Shown: positions 46,501 through 61,500 of the stretch, one piece after another
Layout of the letters: the number at the start of each line of letters is the position of its first letter
Position numbering within the stretch: position 1 is the first letter of the stretch
Assembly: GCA_024362935.1 (NCBI GenBank)
Contig: JANCRA010000007.1
Location: 15,532,003-15,596,002 of the forward strand
DNA length: 64,000 nt
Source of the DNA: Setophaga petechia
Taxonomy: Eukaryota > Chordata > Aves > Passeriformes > Parulidae
Direction: 5' to 3'
Notes under the pieces: generated by a model
Database searches by the model: none
Told to the model about the DNA's origin: nothing
What the model saw: the letters and a program-made list of their open reading frames with translations, nothing else
Program-made: the position numbers and the translations under genes

Positions 46501-49500
46501 GTGCCAAGGACAGGTTTCCCATTGAAAGAAATGCCAGCCAGGATATTGTCCAGGTACTCACCATGCGTAGTAGCAACAGCGAAGAGCGTCAGCCTTTTTC
46601 TCGCAGGTGCATTGATTCATTCCTCCTTGCATGGGTAGCTTTGGAGTTGCTGCAGCAAGGATGGCTCTCCTATGGGAGCATCTTGATCCATAGCTTTTGC
46701 TTTCAGCACACACAAGACTGCTCTTTGGGTACAGCACCCTAAATAACCCCCCATGGCTGTAAACAAGGGTGGAGGGAAGCAGTGTGGGGCAGACCCCAGT
46801 TCTGCATTACACTGCCCTGTTCCAAGTTAGCCCATGGCTCTGATTCCACTTAACCCTTGGCACTGCCCACCAAGCCCAGGCAGCATTCTCCTGCATTGCC
46901 CTGATGCCTAGATCAGATCTGCCCAACTCCTGCCAGCCCCACCAGAATTGCAAAGCACTGTCAAGCCCACTTGTCAGACTTGATCCTCCTCCCATTGTCT
47001 TTTGTCCTGTATTTTGCTGATAACAATGCTATGTGTTACTGTGGAAAGGGGCTTTCAAACAGCTTGTGCTTTGCAAATTTACTTCTTAGTCTAAGGTTCA
47101 AACAGTATGTGCAGTCTCTGAAGCCAAGTCAAACAGGAATCTAGGGCCTGTGGGACTTTCAACATTTAAGTTTTCTTTAGGCTACAGTTATTTTGCTTAG
47201 AAACTAGACCCTTGATCTGTTGCAGGAGGCTGCAGTTTAATAAAGTCAAACAGTTTGCTCTTTGCAATGTACTATTTGCAGTACAAGTATCGTTGAGTTA
47301 CACTGCTCCCCCTCACCACTGCCTCCTGGAACCTCAACTGTTTATATACAGAAAGCACTCTCAGGAAGCACTCCTAAAAATACCCCACAACATTAGCTGA
47401 GGACTTGGCTTTGTCTCCCCTCCGCCTGCTTCTGCCTCCATAACATCCTTCCGTCATCTTGATGCTCAACAACCCCAGCTGTTCAAGCAAACTTTTCCCT
47501 GCCTCATTCTCTAAAAATTGTCCTTTTTCTTCCTCCTCTGCCAGTAGCTATTCTCCACCCTGCCACAGAGCAGCTTCTGTGATGTTGCCATATCATGTCT
47601 TTAATCTAGAGTTTTCTCATTTGATTACTAAATTAAAGTCCATGACAATTTCTCCAAACCTTTGAGCTCTGCCTGCATTTCAGACAGTAAGGTGGTGGCA
47701 ACTGAAGGTGATAATAGTACCTGAAAAAGAATCACATCTTTTACCTTACTTTGTAAAGGGGCATCTGAATACTGCAAAACAAGATGCAGTATTCTCCACA
47801 GTTTAACTTTTGAAACAACTCTCAGGGAAGTTACTCTGAAGACAAAGGCATATCCCAATGGAAATTTCAAATAAAAGTATTTTCACAATAGTACAAATAG
47901 AAAATCTGCACAAATAAGTCCAGTCAGCTGATAAAAACATCAGTTCTTAAACATTAAATTCAAAAGCAAGACTGGGATTCAGCTCACACTTCTGATCTGT
48001 CTGTTGCTTAAGATGTGGGCAGAGCCTCCTCTCACACAAAATGTTACTTGACAAGGAATAGGGTCCCCAGTTGCTGCCAGTCATCGTCATGACCACAAAG
48101 ATCTTCCAGCCCATTATGCAGACATCCAGCACAGACCAAGTTCACAGCACCACAAAGGATCTTTGATGCTTCTGTCTATCCACACATCAGCTGTTGAGTT
48201 GAATGTTTCTCTTCTATAGGTATTCAGCAGGCAGACACTGAAAATGAAAGCTCAGTAATTCTGCTGTTGTAGAGGATAAGATCTAGTGTAGTTATTTCCA
48301 GTGTAAAACACTTCTGACAGTTGCTGTTCTACAAACCATTTTCTATGAAAACAAAGCATCTAATTCCTCCTAATACAATAACAATTATTACTCCTCAATT
48401 AATCTAATATGAAATATAAAAAATTAAATATTCACAATCATTTACAACCAAAGTGATCCATCAAAGCCCTTAAGATTGCTTTTGAAAGGTCAACAGCTCT
48501 TCAACAAAAATTCCCAAGAAGCACAGAACTATAAGTGAGACACTGAAAATTTTTGCATCAACATCATTTAGGTTGCTTAAAATGAATAAATAAATAAATC
48601 AGTTCTTTACAAAAACCCCACTCACCATTGGAAAACCATCAGCCAGTTAGGAGTAAGCAAGGAATTATTTGCTCAGCTCTGGCAACAATTGGCTGTTACT
48701 GGAGTTATTCTGACACATTGTTTTCAAGAACATCTGTTTCTACTCCAACTCCTTTAACTTTCAGATGTGAAAAACAAAAGCTCATTTTCAAGCCATGTCT
48801 CCCATCTTCAGTTGGCAACAGTTGCATGATTATGAAGTTATTGTTGTGCTGGGTGATCTGTTTGTCAGTTTATATTTTCCTATCATATCTATTTTTAGCT
48901 ATTCATTAGTATTACTTGGAGCTTCTCCTATAAATCTTAAACATTTATAGCACATCTCAACAATTCATCAAATGGAGCCAACCTCCAAGGAAAGGAAACC
49001 CAAACCACTTCCCTTGCTCAGCTGAATGAGATTCAGATCCTTGTCTTTTAAACTTGAAACTCAACATTTTCCCATCTGCTCTTTATACACAACAGTCTTT
49101 TTACTCTGCATCAGTATTTTATTCTCCATTCATAACTTTTTACATCCCTCCAGAGGTTTCCTGATGCTTTTAGTCTGCTGGACTCATAGAAGACTTGGAT
49201 TTTGGAGGGTTTCTCCCCCCACACTCCACTGAAGGGGAAAAATAATCATTCAGCAATGAATGGCCACTTTTCATTGCTCATTCACAAGAGAGAGACAGCA
49301 GGATCCCAGGGCTGCACTCAAAGACAATTTTCTTTGCTATTCTCACTAGAGGGAAAAACATTTTATCAGAGGCTGTTCAAACAAAGAATATTTGGAGAAT
49401 TAAATTTACTTTTTGTTCTGTTCATTGACTTGCATTTCCAATCCTCTTCCATCCTGCATTTCCAAATGTGTATGCGTACCTGTCAAAAAGCTGTGTGGTT

Positions 49501-52500
49501 TTCATGGCTATGGCCATGCTTGGAGGTATCAGTACACGTGACTTGGTTAGGTCACCCACACAGAGAATATTTCTATAATGGCCAACAAGATGAAGATTTA
49601 AAGCAATAATAACCAGAAGATGTTCCCTAGCCAAGGGCTTTGCAGAAGGAAAATCTGCACTGGGGTGAAGACTCCCTCTCTTCAGCCAGACAGCACTTGG
49701 CTGCAGGGAGAGGCTGCAGCCCAGCTCCTGGATCCTGGGACCAGATACTGTTACAGGCCAGGGGACACTGCTCTCCTCTCCTCCTCAGCTGTCCTAGGGA
49801 AGTCTCAGCGTTGCAACCCCTGCACAGGTGAAAGTTAAGGAACACATTTCTCAGACGCAACTGCTAATTGTCTGCATGTAATTAGCTTATACCTGACTAG
49901 AATACACAACTGATTAAAAATCAGTGACCATCTTTTTCATTTTCTACATATTTGAATTAATCAAAGGAGACATAATATTACAAGAAATGAAAACTGTACC
50001 AAGGAAAACAGTTCTGGCATGCATGTTAATCTCAGAGTGCTTTTAATTTAAACAGCTCATCTGATCAGGCAGAATAGCAGGATGTGGCTCTTCAGGGAGG
50101 TAGGGAGTGCTTGGGAGAAATCAGTAACACAAAAGAGTATTTAGATGTTTACAACCAAAATTGTTTTCTGTCAATTCACACCATTCTTGAATTTGCCTGA
50201 TGTCTTTTCCTACTGACAATTTTTTGGAAGAAAGAAGTAATTAGTTTATACTCGGTTATACCTCCATGTGGTTACATGCTGGTTTTACCATCACTATCAA
50301 CCTCCAGCAAGTCCTCCAGTTTCTAATCCAGCCTGTTTCACACCAGACATATGTCAACTTCACAGCATCTCTGCTATGCCACTTCCTTTTGGCCAGATGT
50401 CACGTACCAGAGCCTCAGCAGAATAACTGGACAGCCATCCAAAAGCATTTTAACAGACAAATGCTAATATATCTTTCTCAGGCTGGTCACTCAGTCATCC
50501 CAATTTTCAGAAATGTTTGCCTGCCAATAAAGGTACTGGTCTGCTAAAAAATAAAATAATTTTGGGCTACTTAGGAAAAAATCCTAAGATAATCTACATA
50601 TTCCAGTAGTTTTCCCATGCAATGTATTGGAAGATCACTTCAAGAACTCTGTGACTATACTGGCAGAACATTGCTCCACAGAACATCAACTTACGATGTA
50701 GAACTTGTATTTTGAAAAGAAAAAAACAAACTGTGCAGGCACAATGATTCAGAGATGAGAGATTACAACAGCAAGCCCAAGCATGTCAAAGAAAGCACCA
50801 TCATGTCAACATCCCCTCCCCACTCAAACCACTCTTCTTATGAAAAGAAGTATGCCAAATGCTTTGCAATTCTTTCAAATTAAAAACAACAAGATAAAAC
50901 TGAAGATTGACACAAACGACAAGGTTCAAATTCTACCCAGATTTCCCTTAGCGCTAGACATTTGCAACTCTGGCTTCTTAAAAATTTATTATGGTAATAG
51001 CAGTCTTGGATCCAGAATCATAGGTAGACTCAGACACATGCAAATGACCCCTGTATCTACCTAAGCAAGAACTGTATTTCTGCCAGCCCCAGATGTTTAG
51101 AATTCTTGAATCACACACATATACACCCCTTCCCATTGTAAGAATGTCTTTATAAAGCATGAGATTTTTTTATTTGTCTTAAAGTTCATTGTTTTCATTA
51201 TTTTCTTGCCAAGGACAATAAACTTAAATTCCACCTCCACTTCCCTGTCAAGGAACACTGAGATTCTCTAGTAGATTTAGGAGTATGTACCATGTTACAA
51301 GACATGGAAAAAAGCTCCAAGAGTAGAGTCCTGCCACCTGGCACACCATGTCCTAGGGCTAAAGCAGCTGGGAGCATATGCTGTTTCATTGATTTGGCTA
51401 TGCCTTATAATGAGCAGTGCCAGTGGAGGATGTATACACACATATATATTACAGCATCATCAACATCCGTGACATCGGGACACTTAAGAAATCTTTTCAT
51501 TTACCAGTGCCTCCAGTCCCTGCTTTGTTAACTCTGGGAAGGAACAATCCTCTGTGAGCTGTTGGTCACACTAAGTTCCCTACTCAAACCAAGATGATTC
51601 CCACCAGAAAGTAGAAATTTGACCAAACCGTGTGTTATCACATACAAACTGATGGAACAAATCCCTGTTTCAGTTTGAAGGGGATTGTTTCCTAACAGAG
51701 CCATAGCCAATCAATTTTTTTTAAACATATGGAAAGACCGTAGAATAATATGATTTATTTAAGGCATTAGTCTTCCAAAGGCAGATTTAGCTACATTAGC
51801 CCATAAGATGCATGATTTGCCCAATTTTGGAGCTATCACTTTAGCAGTGTTTATACACACTCACATGAGTGTTCAGCAACAAAAGCAAAGAGAAAGTTTC
51901 ATGTCACTAAAAAGTAAAGATTGTAAGATGAACCACTGCATAGTCCAAAGGAACTATTCCTGGTGACTGCATAGTCATCAGGAAAAATGAAAACATCGTC
52001 ATTTGGTTTAGTAACTGATGGAATAAATATTCCATAGCATCAGGAAACATATCTCAGAAACAGAAAGCACTTGCAATCACTCTCCACCCCAGCAGGATGC
52101 AGGAGCTTGGCCCCCAGCACCACTGAGACCAGGAGCTCACAGCAGGGGCAGGCACCCATTGTGTGCTGAGCCACCCCTCTGAGCCTGCCTCACAGGAGAG
52201 CCTCCTCAGGTGCTCCTGCTCACCCCCACAGCCCTCAGCACAGAAACAACAGACACACAAATGCAGCAGGAGCAAGAGGGAGACAGGAGAAGGGGCAGGG
52301 CATAGTGAGGACCACAGGAGGACAGAACCCCTGAGTCACTCTGTGAGTCTCCACTCATCTCCTCCAAAGGCCTGAACTCCCACCAGAGCACAGAGATGCT
52401 TTGCCCAGGTTGTTTCTTACAAACATTAATTCAGACTTGATGTTTTCACTGTCCTGTCATGGCTGCCCAAAGGATTTAGAGTTCAGGCTGAAGACATTTA

Positions 52501-55500
52501 GTAATTTCTGCCACGGCAGCATAGCAGGGCTCTGGAGACATGGATGGTATTTATAGCAGCCTAGAAATTGTACCTCTTCTCACCAGCTGAACCAGCTCCC
52601 TGAGCTGACTGCTGCAGCTAATTGAAAGAAGACTGTCATGTACCATCAGCTAAATTTACTGCTGGTCCTCACGATCGGGTTGTGCTGACTGCATTGTGAC
52701 AGCAGTGTCTAAAGGGAGGTCATCTTCATTTCTACATTTTCTCTCTAGGAACAAGAGCTTCTTCTGTATCTGCACTGCTAGGTTTCTATTTATAGGCTTG
52801 AACCCTGTGATGTAATCTTCCTTTTTGTTTCCAAGGAAACAATATTTCATGTATTCTACTTTCAAGTTTTTCTTCCTTTAGGTTTTTCCCCCTCCACCTG
52901 CTCTCTTCCTCTCTCTTTAAAGAGACAAGTCAATAGGTAAACCTGTATTTATCTTTGGCATTTATCTTTGGTAGTTCTCTTTCCTCTAAAATCAGACTTA
53001 TTCATAGCACTAAACAATTCAAGATATTTCAAAAATATGCTTAGCAATAATTTTGTGCAGTGTTTATATCTATTACTTTTCTGATAGCAAAAGAGCTATA
53101 ATTGCATTAGACAGCAACTCCTGTTGATAGTTCAAATTTTTCAAAAACTTAGGGTCTGCATCTCAGCCCCAAGTCGTCTTCTCCTGCAAAGATTTTGTAA
53201 AAGCATCTCACGCCAGCCAGTTTTCCCACAGTTTCACTCCTTAAGTGTTCCTGATGGCCAGTCCTATCCCCTGGCACCTTCTTTCTGGCAGCAAAGTATC
53301 TCCTGACACCTCTTTCCATGCTCCTTTTTGCCACTGGGTTGTGTTCTCAGGTCTGTGGTGGTTTGGAGGTCATTTTCATTCAAGTAAAAATCCTCTACAA
53401 TAATGTTCTTTTATAATAATTTAAAATTTAAAAATAATAACTTTACTGTCTCTAAGAAAAATACAGAGGACCAAATCCATAATTTAGAGTGAAATCAGCA
53501 TTTGTAACAGATGGAATAAGGTGTGTTGAATGGGTAGTTGCACAAGTGCAGATGCTTTGGTGCCTTACTGGAAAAGCAGCGGGTCAAGCCAATAGCTTGT
53601 CTCTAAATTTTCAGCATGTGTTTATGTCTATGGGTTGAAAAATGTGGGAGAGACTGGCTGTTTAAACAAGAGACTATTTTAACACTGCAGAAAAACTAAG
53701 AGCAACACTGCTCATAAATGTATTCTGACTGGGAAATTCTGACTGGGAAAACTACTCTCACTTTTATTACTACTGCCTTGTGTCTCCATGATATAAAAAC
53801 AATAAATGAATTGGACTGGTGATGTTCTGCTCAAAGAACAACAAAGTAACAGACAAGTTCTTTTCAGGACTGCCCACTTCAGAACATAGAAGAGCATGAG
53901 CATGTAAAATTCCAAGCTAAAGAAGATGATGTGGACCAAGAACACCCAATAACAATTTATGTGGTGAAAAGGTGTTAAAGCATAGATATCATAGATATAG
54001 ATACAAATTTTATGCTGTCAAAGAAATTATCAAAGTAAACATGGAAATGACCTTTAGTCAGCATCTTGCATTTTGGGTCATGTTATAGACTAATACCCAT
54101 CCCTTCCTGTATCAGTTCCAAGGAAGGCCAGGCTCTGTTGAAAGGTGTGTGATCTTGATTCAGAGGCAACAAGCCTTTCCACAATATCTCTGGCTTGTCA
54201 CATAAAAGGATGTGCAATGGGAACACTTACATGATCTAGACCTCTGCCAGTATCTCTGGATTCTTTTCAAAAATTCATCACAGTCTTTCCTCAGATCCCA
54301 AAAATAAGGGTTTCCCACGCTCTGCAGTCCTACTGGAAGCTATTCCAGGAAGCCACTTGTCTCCTCCTTCCACCTCCAAAGCTTTTATAGTTTTTTCCCA
54401 AAAGACCACATTTGTTATCAAGCTTCCCTATCTCCTAATTGGCCATGACTTAGTAACTTGTCCATGTTCTCTCCTTCCTAATGGTTACTCTGACTCAAGA
54501 AACTCAGTAATCACATTTGACTGGCATGGGAGAAGTAGCAAGGTTTCAGGTGTTTGTCACTAGGTTTTGTTAGTTTATTTCTGAAATAGAATATTTCCGG
54601 TAGCTGAAATGCAGAGCACATTTCATGGTCTGGCAACGCATTGCTTTAGAGATTGTGGCTCTGTAAAAAAAGAGCTTTATGAAGTTTGATTGCTTCTCAA
54701 AGACAATCCTTGGCACTGGACAGGTCCTGTTGGGTCTCAGTAAATCAAAAGCTTATTTGATGTCAGTGAAACTAAGATGCAACTGCTGTTTTGCTCCAGG
54801 TTGTCAGAAAGCTTCTCAGTAATCACTTTCAGTCAGAATAGATGCTCAATTGTTCTTTCCTGCTGCAAGGGGGAAAAAACAGCAGCTTGCTCTTCCTCAA
54901 TAATTCCCTCATATTTCATTTTTAATCTCTTAAGCAAATTACAAGTGAAGACCTTTGATGTATGCGCCAAACTCATTCATTTCTCAGTACTTGCTGGACT
55001 AGAGAGGATCTCCAGTTCTTATGCATGTGGATGATAATAACAACTTCAAAGCCCCCAGGCATGTGTTAGCTCTCCCCAATTTCCTTTATAAGTATGCATT
55101 TCATGGGCCAACACCAGTTAAGAACCATATGCAGCTGTACTTGAATGCCATCTATTAAGGCAGCCTTGCTATCTCTCTCATAATGTAACAATCCTATTTC
55201 TGCTTTGCAGATCTACTCAGTCTGGATTTTGCATTTTTCTTGAAATGAAGTACCTAATTTCCAGCATTTATAGTGTTCTCAGCTTAAAATAGTCTGGAAC
55301 CTGATCAAACTCAGAGCAAAAAGTCATTAAAAGGCACTTGCCCTGAGGTGGTTTGGAGCATTCCTAGTGGTTTATGAGGCATTGCTTTGCTGTTGTGGGG
55401 TTTTATGACGTGAAGTGCAGCTGATTACTTCTAGAAGGACAGTAGGTCATAGCCATATGGTACCCACAGGACCAGATGTTCCAAGTACAGCAGAACAGCT

Positions 55501-58500
55501 GCACCTGAGCAGTGGCTGGGTAAACTTCTCCAATCTTGCTAAGGAAGATTGGAAAGGGGACATATTTCAAACCAGTTAGTGTTATAGCTGTCATCATTAT
55601 TTAGTTTGTCCAACTCATTATCAGAACACTTGGAGGCAAAGACCATAGAAGAGTTAAAGAGAATATAATGTAGTCACGTAAATAAGAAAAACCACCATCA
55701 GAGACAATTTACGTTGGAAGAAAACAAATAGCTTTGGAAAAGATGTAAAACTTCAGGCTTTCAGCCAAGCTTCATCTAAGGAGGTGGAGTGGGAAGAGTA
55801 AACAGTTTTTCTCTAGGGCAGAAAATTTATCCCATAAGTGGGAAGCACAGATTTCATGTGATTTCCTTTAACGGGTTTGTTACTGACCACAGTCAGTGGA
55901 ACAGACACCAGACCAATGGCACCAGCACAGCAGCTCTGGTGTTTCCCCGTTTGCCCTGCCAGCAAGCCAGAAGCCTGTACTGAGTGGACTGCAAACATCA
56001 ATCCAATTTCTGTCTCCCGGCTCTATTTAAGTCTAGATTTGGCACTCCATATACCATGAGATTACTCTGACCTGAAACCTGCTCTCAGCATGTCTGGACA
56101 ATTTTTCTGATCAGAGTTACATACCAACTATCTCCTATTTTTGTTTATTTTTTCAAATGTGCTGTGCTTAGGAAATAGGTTGGACCACACATTTCTGGAA
56201 CCTCCACAGCAATATGTTATTAATGATACAGAGGAGTAGAAGAAAAAGAGCTTCTTATCCCCATGAACAGCAAGAGCAGAAACAGACTATGGCAGTTTCC
56301 CAATGCTCTTGTCAAGAGAATTAGATGGAATTCTCTGTGTGTTACTGTGGTAAATTAACAAACAAATTAACAAAACCCACTTGATTTTTGGCAATGCTGT
56401 TTTCTTTAGAGGTCAGTTTAAACACGACCAATTGAAGATGCCCCATTTTGGAACCTGAGGAGCACATCCGGATGCCCTGCACAGCACAGCACGAGGTACT
56501 CACTAGGTACTGTCTCTGCATAGGATTCCTCTGGTAGGTGCTCTCCTTGCAGAGCTTTCTCTTAGCATGACTGAGCAACAGGGGAGTCAGCAGTTTGGGG
56601 CCCCAGGCTCTCCCTGTTCCCAGCATTCTTCAGTAAGGGGAGGTTACAAGGAAGACCTCATCCCTATTTTCCACATTACTATGCCTTAGGATCTATACTC
56701 CATTTCAACACAAATCTCCCAGAACATTTGTTCTGCTGACAGTGAGAGAAAAAGCAGAACAGTGAACAAAATGCCTTTCAGAGCCCTGGCCCCAGCCTCA
56801 CCCCACAAACTCAGGGAGCCTGGTTGGGGATTGGGGTCCTTCTTTCCTAATCCCAGGGAACTTGCTTTGTCCCTGTCTCATGTAGTCTCTTACAAACACA
56901 GGCACTACACTGGGCTAGTAGTGCTGCCACAGACATAGCAAGAGAAACACCGGTCAGTAAATTTGACTCCTATCAGGTCAAATCCAAATTACCCTCTTGA
57001 CTAAGAAGCTTGTAAAACAATGTGCCTACTTGTTATATGACTTGGACAAACAGCATCAACCTTTATCTACAAGAACGTTTGCTTACTGAGTAAAACAAGA
57101 AAACCACAAAATATAAAGTAACATACCACAAGTCTTTAATTTCTGGTAGACCTTAAAGTTCCTCCTATTTTCAGACTTTCAGAAATGCTCCTTAATGTGT
57201 CAACTTAAAACATTCAGCCACTGAAATCCTTACTCTGTGAAGCAAAGCTGTCCCTTTGATTTGATTTGCAGAATGGCCTCACAAGTCAACATAATTCTGA
57301 TTCCCCTGCTGATAGCAGCAACACAGTCGACGTCTGGCTGAAATGAAGTAATGAACAAACAGACAGCACTTATTAAAGAATCAAATAAAACTCTGAATAC
57401 ATCAGTCAAAAATAAGCATACAACCAATATTTTCTGGCAATCCAGAGCTGGGAGATGAAGAGGGAAGCACAAACCCAGGCTCAAACAGTAGGTTACTTAG
57501 AGCAGCAATTGTCATTTTTGTTTTATGGGTCAGCAATGCCTGTCTCAGCAGAGCCCCAACCCTGATGGGGGCCATTAAGCAATACTTCAGTATAAAGAGA
57601 AATTAAATGAGTAACGCCCAGCAAGATACTCCTGCACGCAAGGTATTGTCAGACAAGTTTTATGTAGTGCTTTATAAATGCCAGTTGACTTCAGCAAGAA
57701 TCAAGGGCATGCAGCATTTTGTGAGGAGGGTGCAGTCATTTAAAGCATTTCTCTCTATCTGCAGTAATCAAAACAAGTTATAGCCAGGCTAGAACTATAT
57801 GTCTAGTTTGAAGACTGCTTGTCTGTGTGAGACAGAACCATCTGGATTTACTTTACAGTTAACTTTAAAATATATATATCAGATTTCTTAACTTTTGCCA
57901 AACAACTGGAAACATAATGGTTTCTGCATGCTGTTAGCATCTCACTACAGCTGCAAATGTCCATTAGGACAATCTTATATAATTATATACTTATTCTTCC
58001 CATGAAATTGTTAAAAACCCAGCTTTTTCCAAATAAGAGCATATTTTGTAGCAAAGAGGAAATCTTCCAGTTCACCAGGTTGGAATGGGGGAGGGAAGTC
58101 TTCTAAAGCAGAACTTTACTCAAAGCTTTTTCTTTAAACTAACATAAAAATTACAAGTCTTAGTGTGTTAGATTTTTCCAACTTTACCTCTAGTGTGCTC
58201 CAGCCAGAAATCTACAATTTCTCTCCCTTTTCCTTTCCTTTGTGGAAGAAGTTCATTCCTTCTAAGATTTTTTTTTTCCAAAGAAAAAAAAACCAGATTT
58301 TTTCCCCCCCATTTTCCAACTCTTCCCTCTGGATGGGACTTTAGTTCTCATCCTTCCCACAGTTCCATACTCCTGTTCAACAGAAAGTGTCAGTGGCACC
58401 TGGTGCAGCTGGGCGACTGCTCTTGGGAGCTGATCACCAACAGCAGGGATCTGCACACAGAACATGAGCAGGCTGGATGCAGGCAAGGCTCCAGGAATGG

Positions 58501-61500
58501 GGGGTGATCTGTGTGTTCAAAGCACCATCATCAGTTTGGCCACAATTTTCAGAAGTTACCAGTAACACAACACACGTCAGTTTTTAGGAATCCAAGGTAA
58601 CAATTCAACTTTCCAGAAGGCAGGTGCTTACCTCTTCCAAAATAAGAGCCTTCCTGCTGTGTTTTCTATGTGTCCAGGCTCAAAGCACTCCAAGTCATTG
58701 GCCACTCTCAAAACATCTCAGCAGCTCAGATTTTTTAGTTAACAAAAACAAAACTAATGGAAACACAAACAACTAGTCGTAAAAATTGGACATAATCCTG
58801 TGCAATGTGCTCTGGGACGACCTTGCCTGAACAGGGAGGTTGGACCAGACGACCACTGTGGTTCTTCCAATCTTACCTATTCTTTTCCAGGAGGTGACTG
58901 ACCTTTCTGCACATGTTCTCAGGACCCTACAGAGAGAAGGGAACAAGGGCTCATATTGTTTTGACAGCCATTCAGACAGAAAAATACTTCTTTTTCAGAT
59001 GCCTGCCTGAAAATAAATCCCACAAAATGCTGTAACGCTATTGATCTCATCAGAAAGACAACCTTGGTCAGAGACAAGCAACGGCCCACTGCCCATCCTT
59101 GGGGCACACAGACCTCACAGAGCAGCCTCCTCTCACCAGCACTGCCAGTCTGCTGGATCATCCTACCCATGTTACCCATACTGGGTCACCTGCAAGGATA
59201 AAGATAAAGCAACTGCTGCTAGTTTCTGTTATATGGGCTCTGTATCTCGTCCTCCACAAAGTTTCTCTGTTATCAGTATAGAAATAATTTACACAACAAA
59301 TTTACAAGTTATCTTAGGAGGCACAGCAGGTTTCTAGCATCCAAGCTCTTACTTATTTTAAGAGTGACTATCTGAATAATTGGCAGGGAGGAGCTTGGCT
59401 GCTCTGTAACACAGAAACTTGGCTAGAGTGATGCTGCTAGCATGAAAAAGCAACAGATCCAATGCCCAGAACTTGAACTGAAACTGTTTGTTATTACTTC
59501 ACATCTGTACTGCAGCATTAGCCACCGGCCATGACCAAGTCTGGCCCTGGTCCTTCTGGGATGAACTTCTATATTTTCAACAGACAGGGGATGACAAAGG
59601 TGATTGAAAGGATTTAAAGCAACATTAAAAATAACTGACACTTAGGAATTTGTGTCTCAATGAAAATTAATGGCAACTACCATAGGACTCGGGTAGTTTG
59701 GGAAAAAATGGTCAGGCATCCTGAAATCTTGGTAGGGCACAGGCATTTGCAGTCACAGAAGACTGTTTCTGTTCTTGCAAGAAATGAAAGAAGTTCCACA
59801 AGAGGTTTCTATCAATAACTGGCTTCTTTTTGCAGGCACTGGTGCAACAGTAGAGAGCACTGTGAGGCAGAAAGATAGGCAAGCAGTGCATACAGGTCTG
59901 CTCAGAGATATCATTCCCAAGATGGTCAATGCAACAGAACAAAAAAAGGTCCAGGGACCAAAGGGCTGCTTCCAGTATCACACACTGCCCTGACTGGTCT
60001 CTTTGCCTCTTTTTCCCACTCTCAGGCAGAAGGCAAAGATCTGAAGAATTAGTTTTAAGAAATATCAATACTCACATGACAGCTGGATCTTAGATGCAAG
60101 CCTAACTCCAACAGCACCAAAATCTCCTCCTAATGCTGTGGTGCAGGTTGCAGCTCTGAGGCAGGGTTTGCTGCAGAACAAATGCCCAGGCAGAGGATGT
60201 CGTGTGTGATCCCCAAGCCCTTCAGCCCTGTGGCCATGAAGGTCACAGCAGGAGTAGTACTGGAATGGAAGAGGTGTGGCTCTGACACCAGGGGACCCAG
60301 CTTTGATCTTTGATGAACCTGGCTGTGACTCACCAGAAGAAGTTTTAGGCTTTCTTCAGCAGAAGTCATGGAGCTCTTTAGGCAAGTAGAGAATTTTTCA
60401 AAGGCTGGAGGGTGCACCTCTGCCTTTTTTTGGCAAGCTGTCACCAGAACTGAGCCATGCTAAACACCTTGTTGCTCTCAGCGAAGAAAGGCATTTCATA
60501 AGTTAGATGGGTACTGGAAGTGCTGGCACTGGAGAAAACCAAAACAAGAAGTAGGGGAAGATGGCTTTCTGGTGGAGCTCATGCAAGAGAGAAGGACCTT
60601 GCCAGGATGCCACCTCTCCCACTACCCATTGTTGTGCCAGTGCCAAGTCACTTGTGCACAGCATGACAGGAAACAGCAGTGCAATGCTCCTTACCCGTAT
60701 GCAGCAGTAAACATAGCATTGGCCTTGACAAGAGAACAACATCAAAGATTATATTTGTTATATTATAGTCAACATGCAGGCATCATGTTATCTTAGTCAC
60801 ACCAAGACTAGGTAACTAAACTGCCAGGTTTAATGTTTCAGGTCACATCAGGGAATAGTTTTACCAGCAGATGTAAAGATCGTCATTTGGAGTGGGCAGC
60901 ACTCAAGGTCAGAGTCAGCAAATCCTCCTCTAAAAATAGATTCTACTTGCACAGTTAGTGAGGCTTCTTTTGTCGTTCTGCTGCACTTCACAGGACCCTG
61001 TTACTTACTGCACCCACCTAAGCTTACAGGTAAGGCTAAGCAATATGCATTTCCTGCTGTACTTCTGCTCCTTTTTTCTTCCTTTTGTAACCTGGTTTAG
61101 TAAAGCAGGGACTTAGTAAAGCAGACCAAGAACTGGAAAACTTGCCGAGGTAACTATAAATTTCATTAGCTTGTTGTAGAAAAAAAGAAATTAATTATTA
61201 CAGACTCAAAAAGGTTTTGAAAGTATAATGTATACTTTTAGAAAACCAAACTTGTTGTGTTACAGAAATCACTTTATAAATTAGGAAATTAGGTGCAGAA
61301 AGTGTAATTATCTTGGAGATCATTTCATTGTAAAAGTTAGGGAATGAAAATGCAATTTTTAAAGACTTTAACATCTGTCCCAGAATATTTTGCTTATTCT
61401 TCAGTAATTGCTCCACCCTCTAGTCAAATCTAGTTTTTCCAATTGAATTAAAAATCTCTCAGATTTTTAAGAGTGTTTTAAGTTTCCTTGGACATTCTAA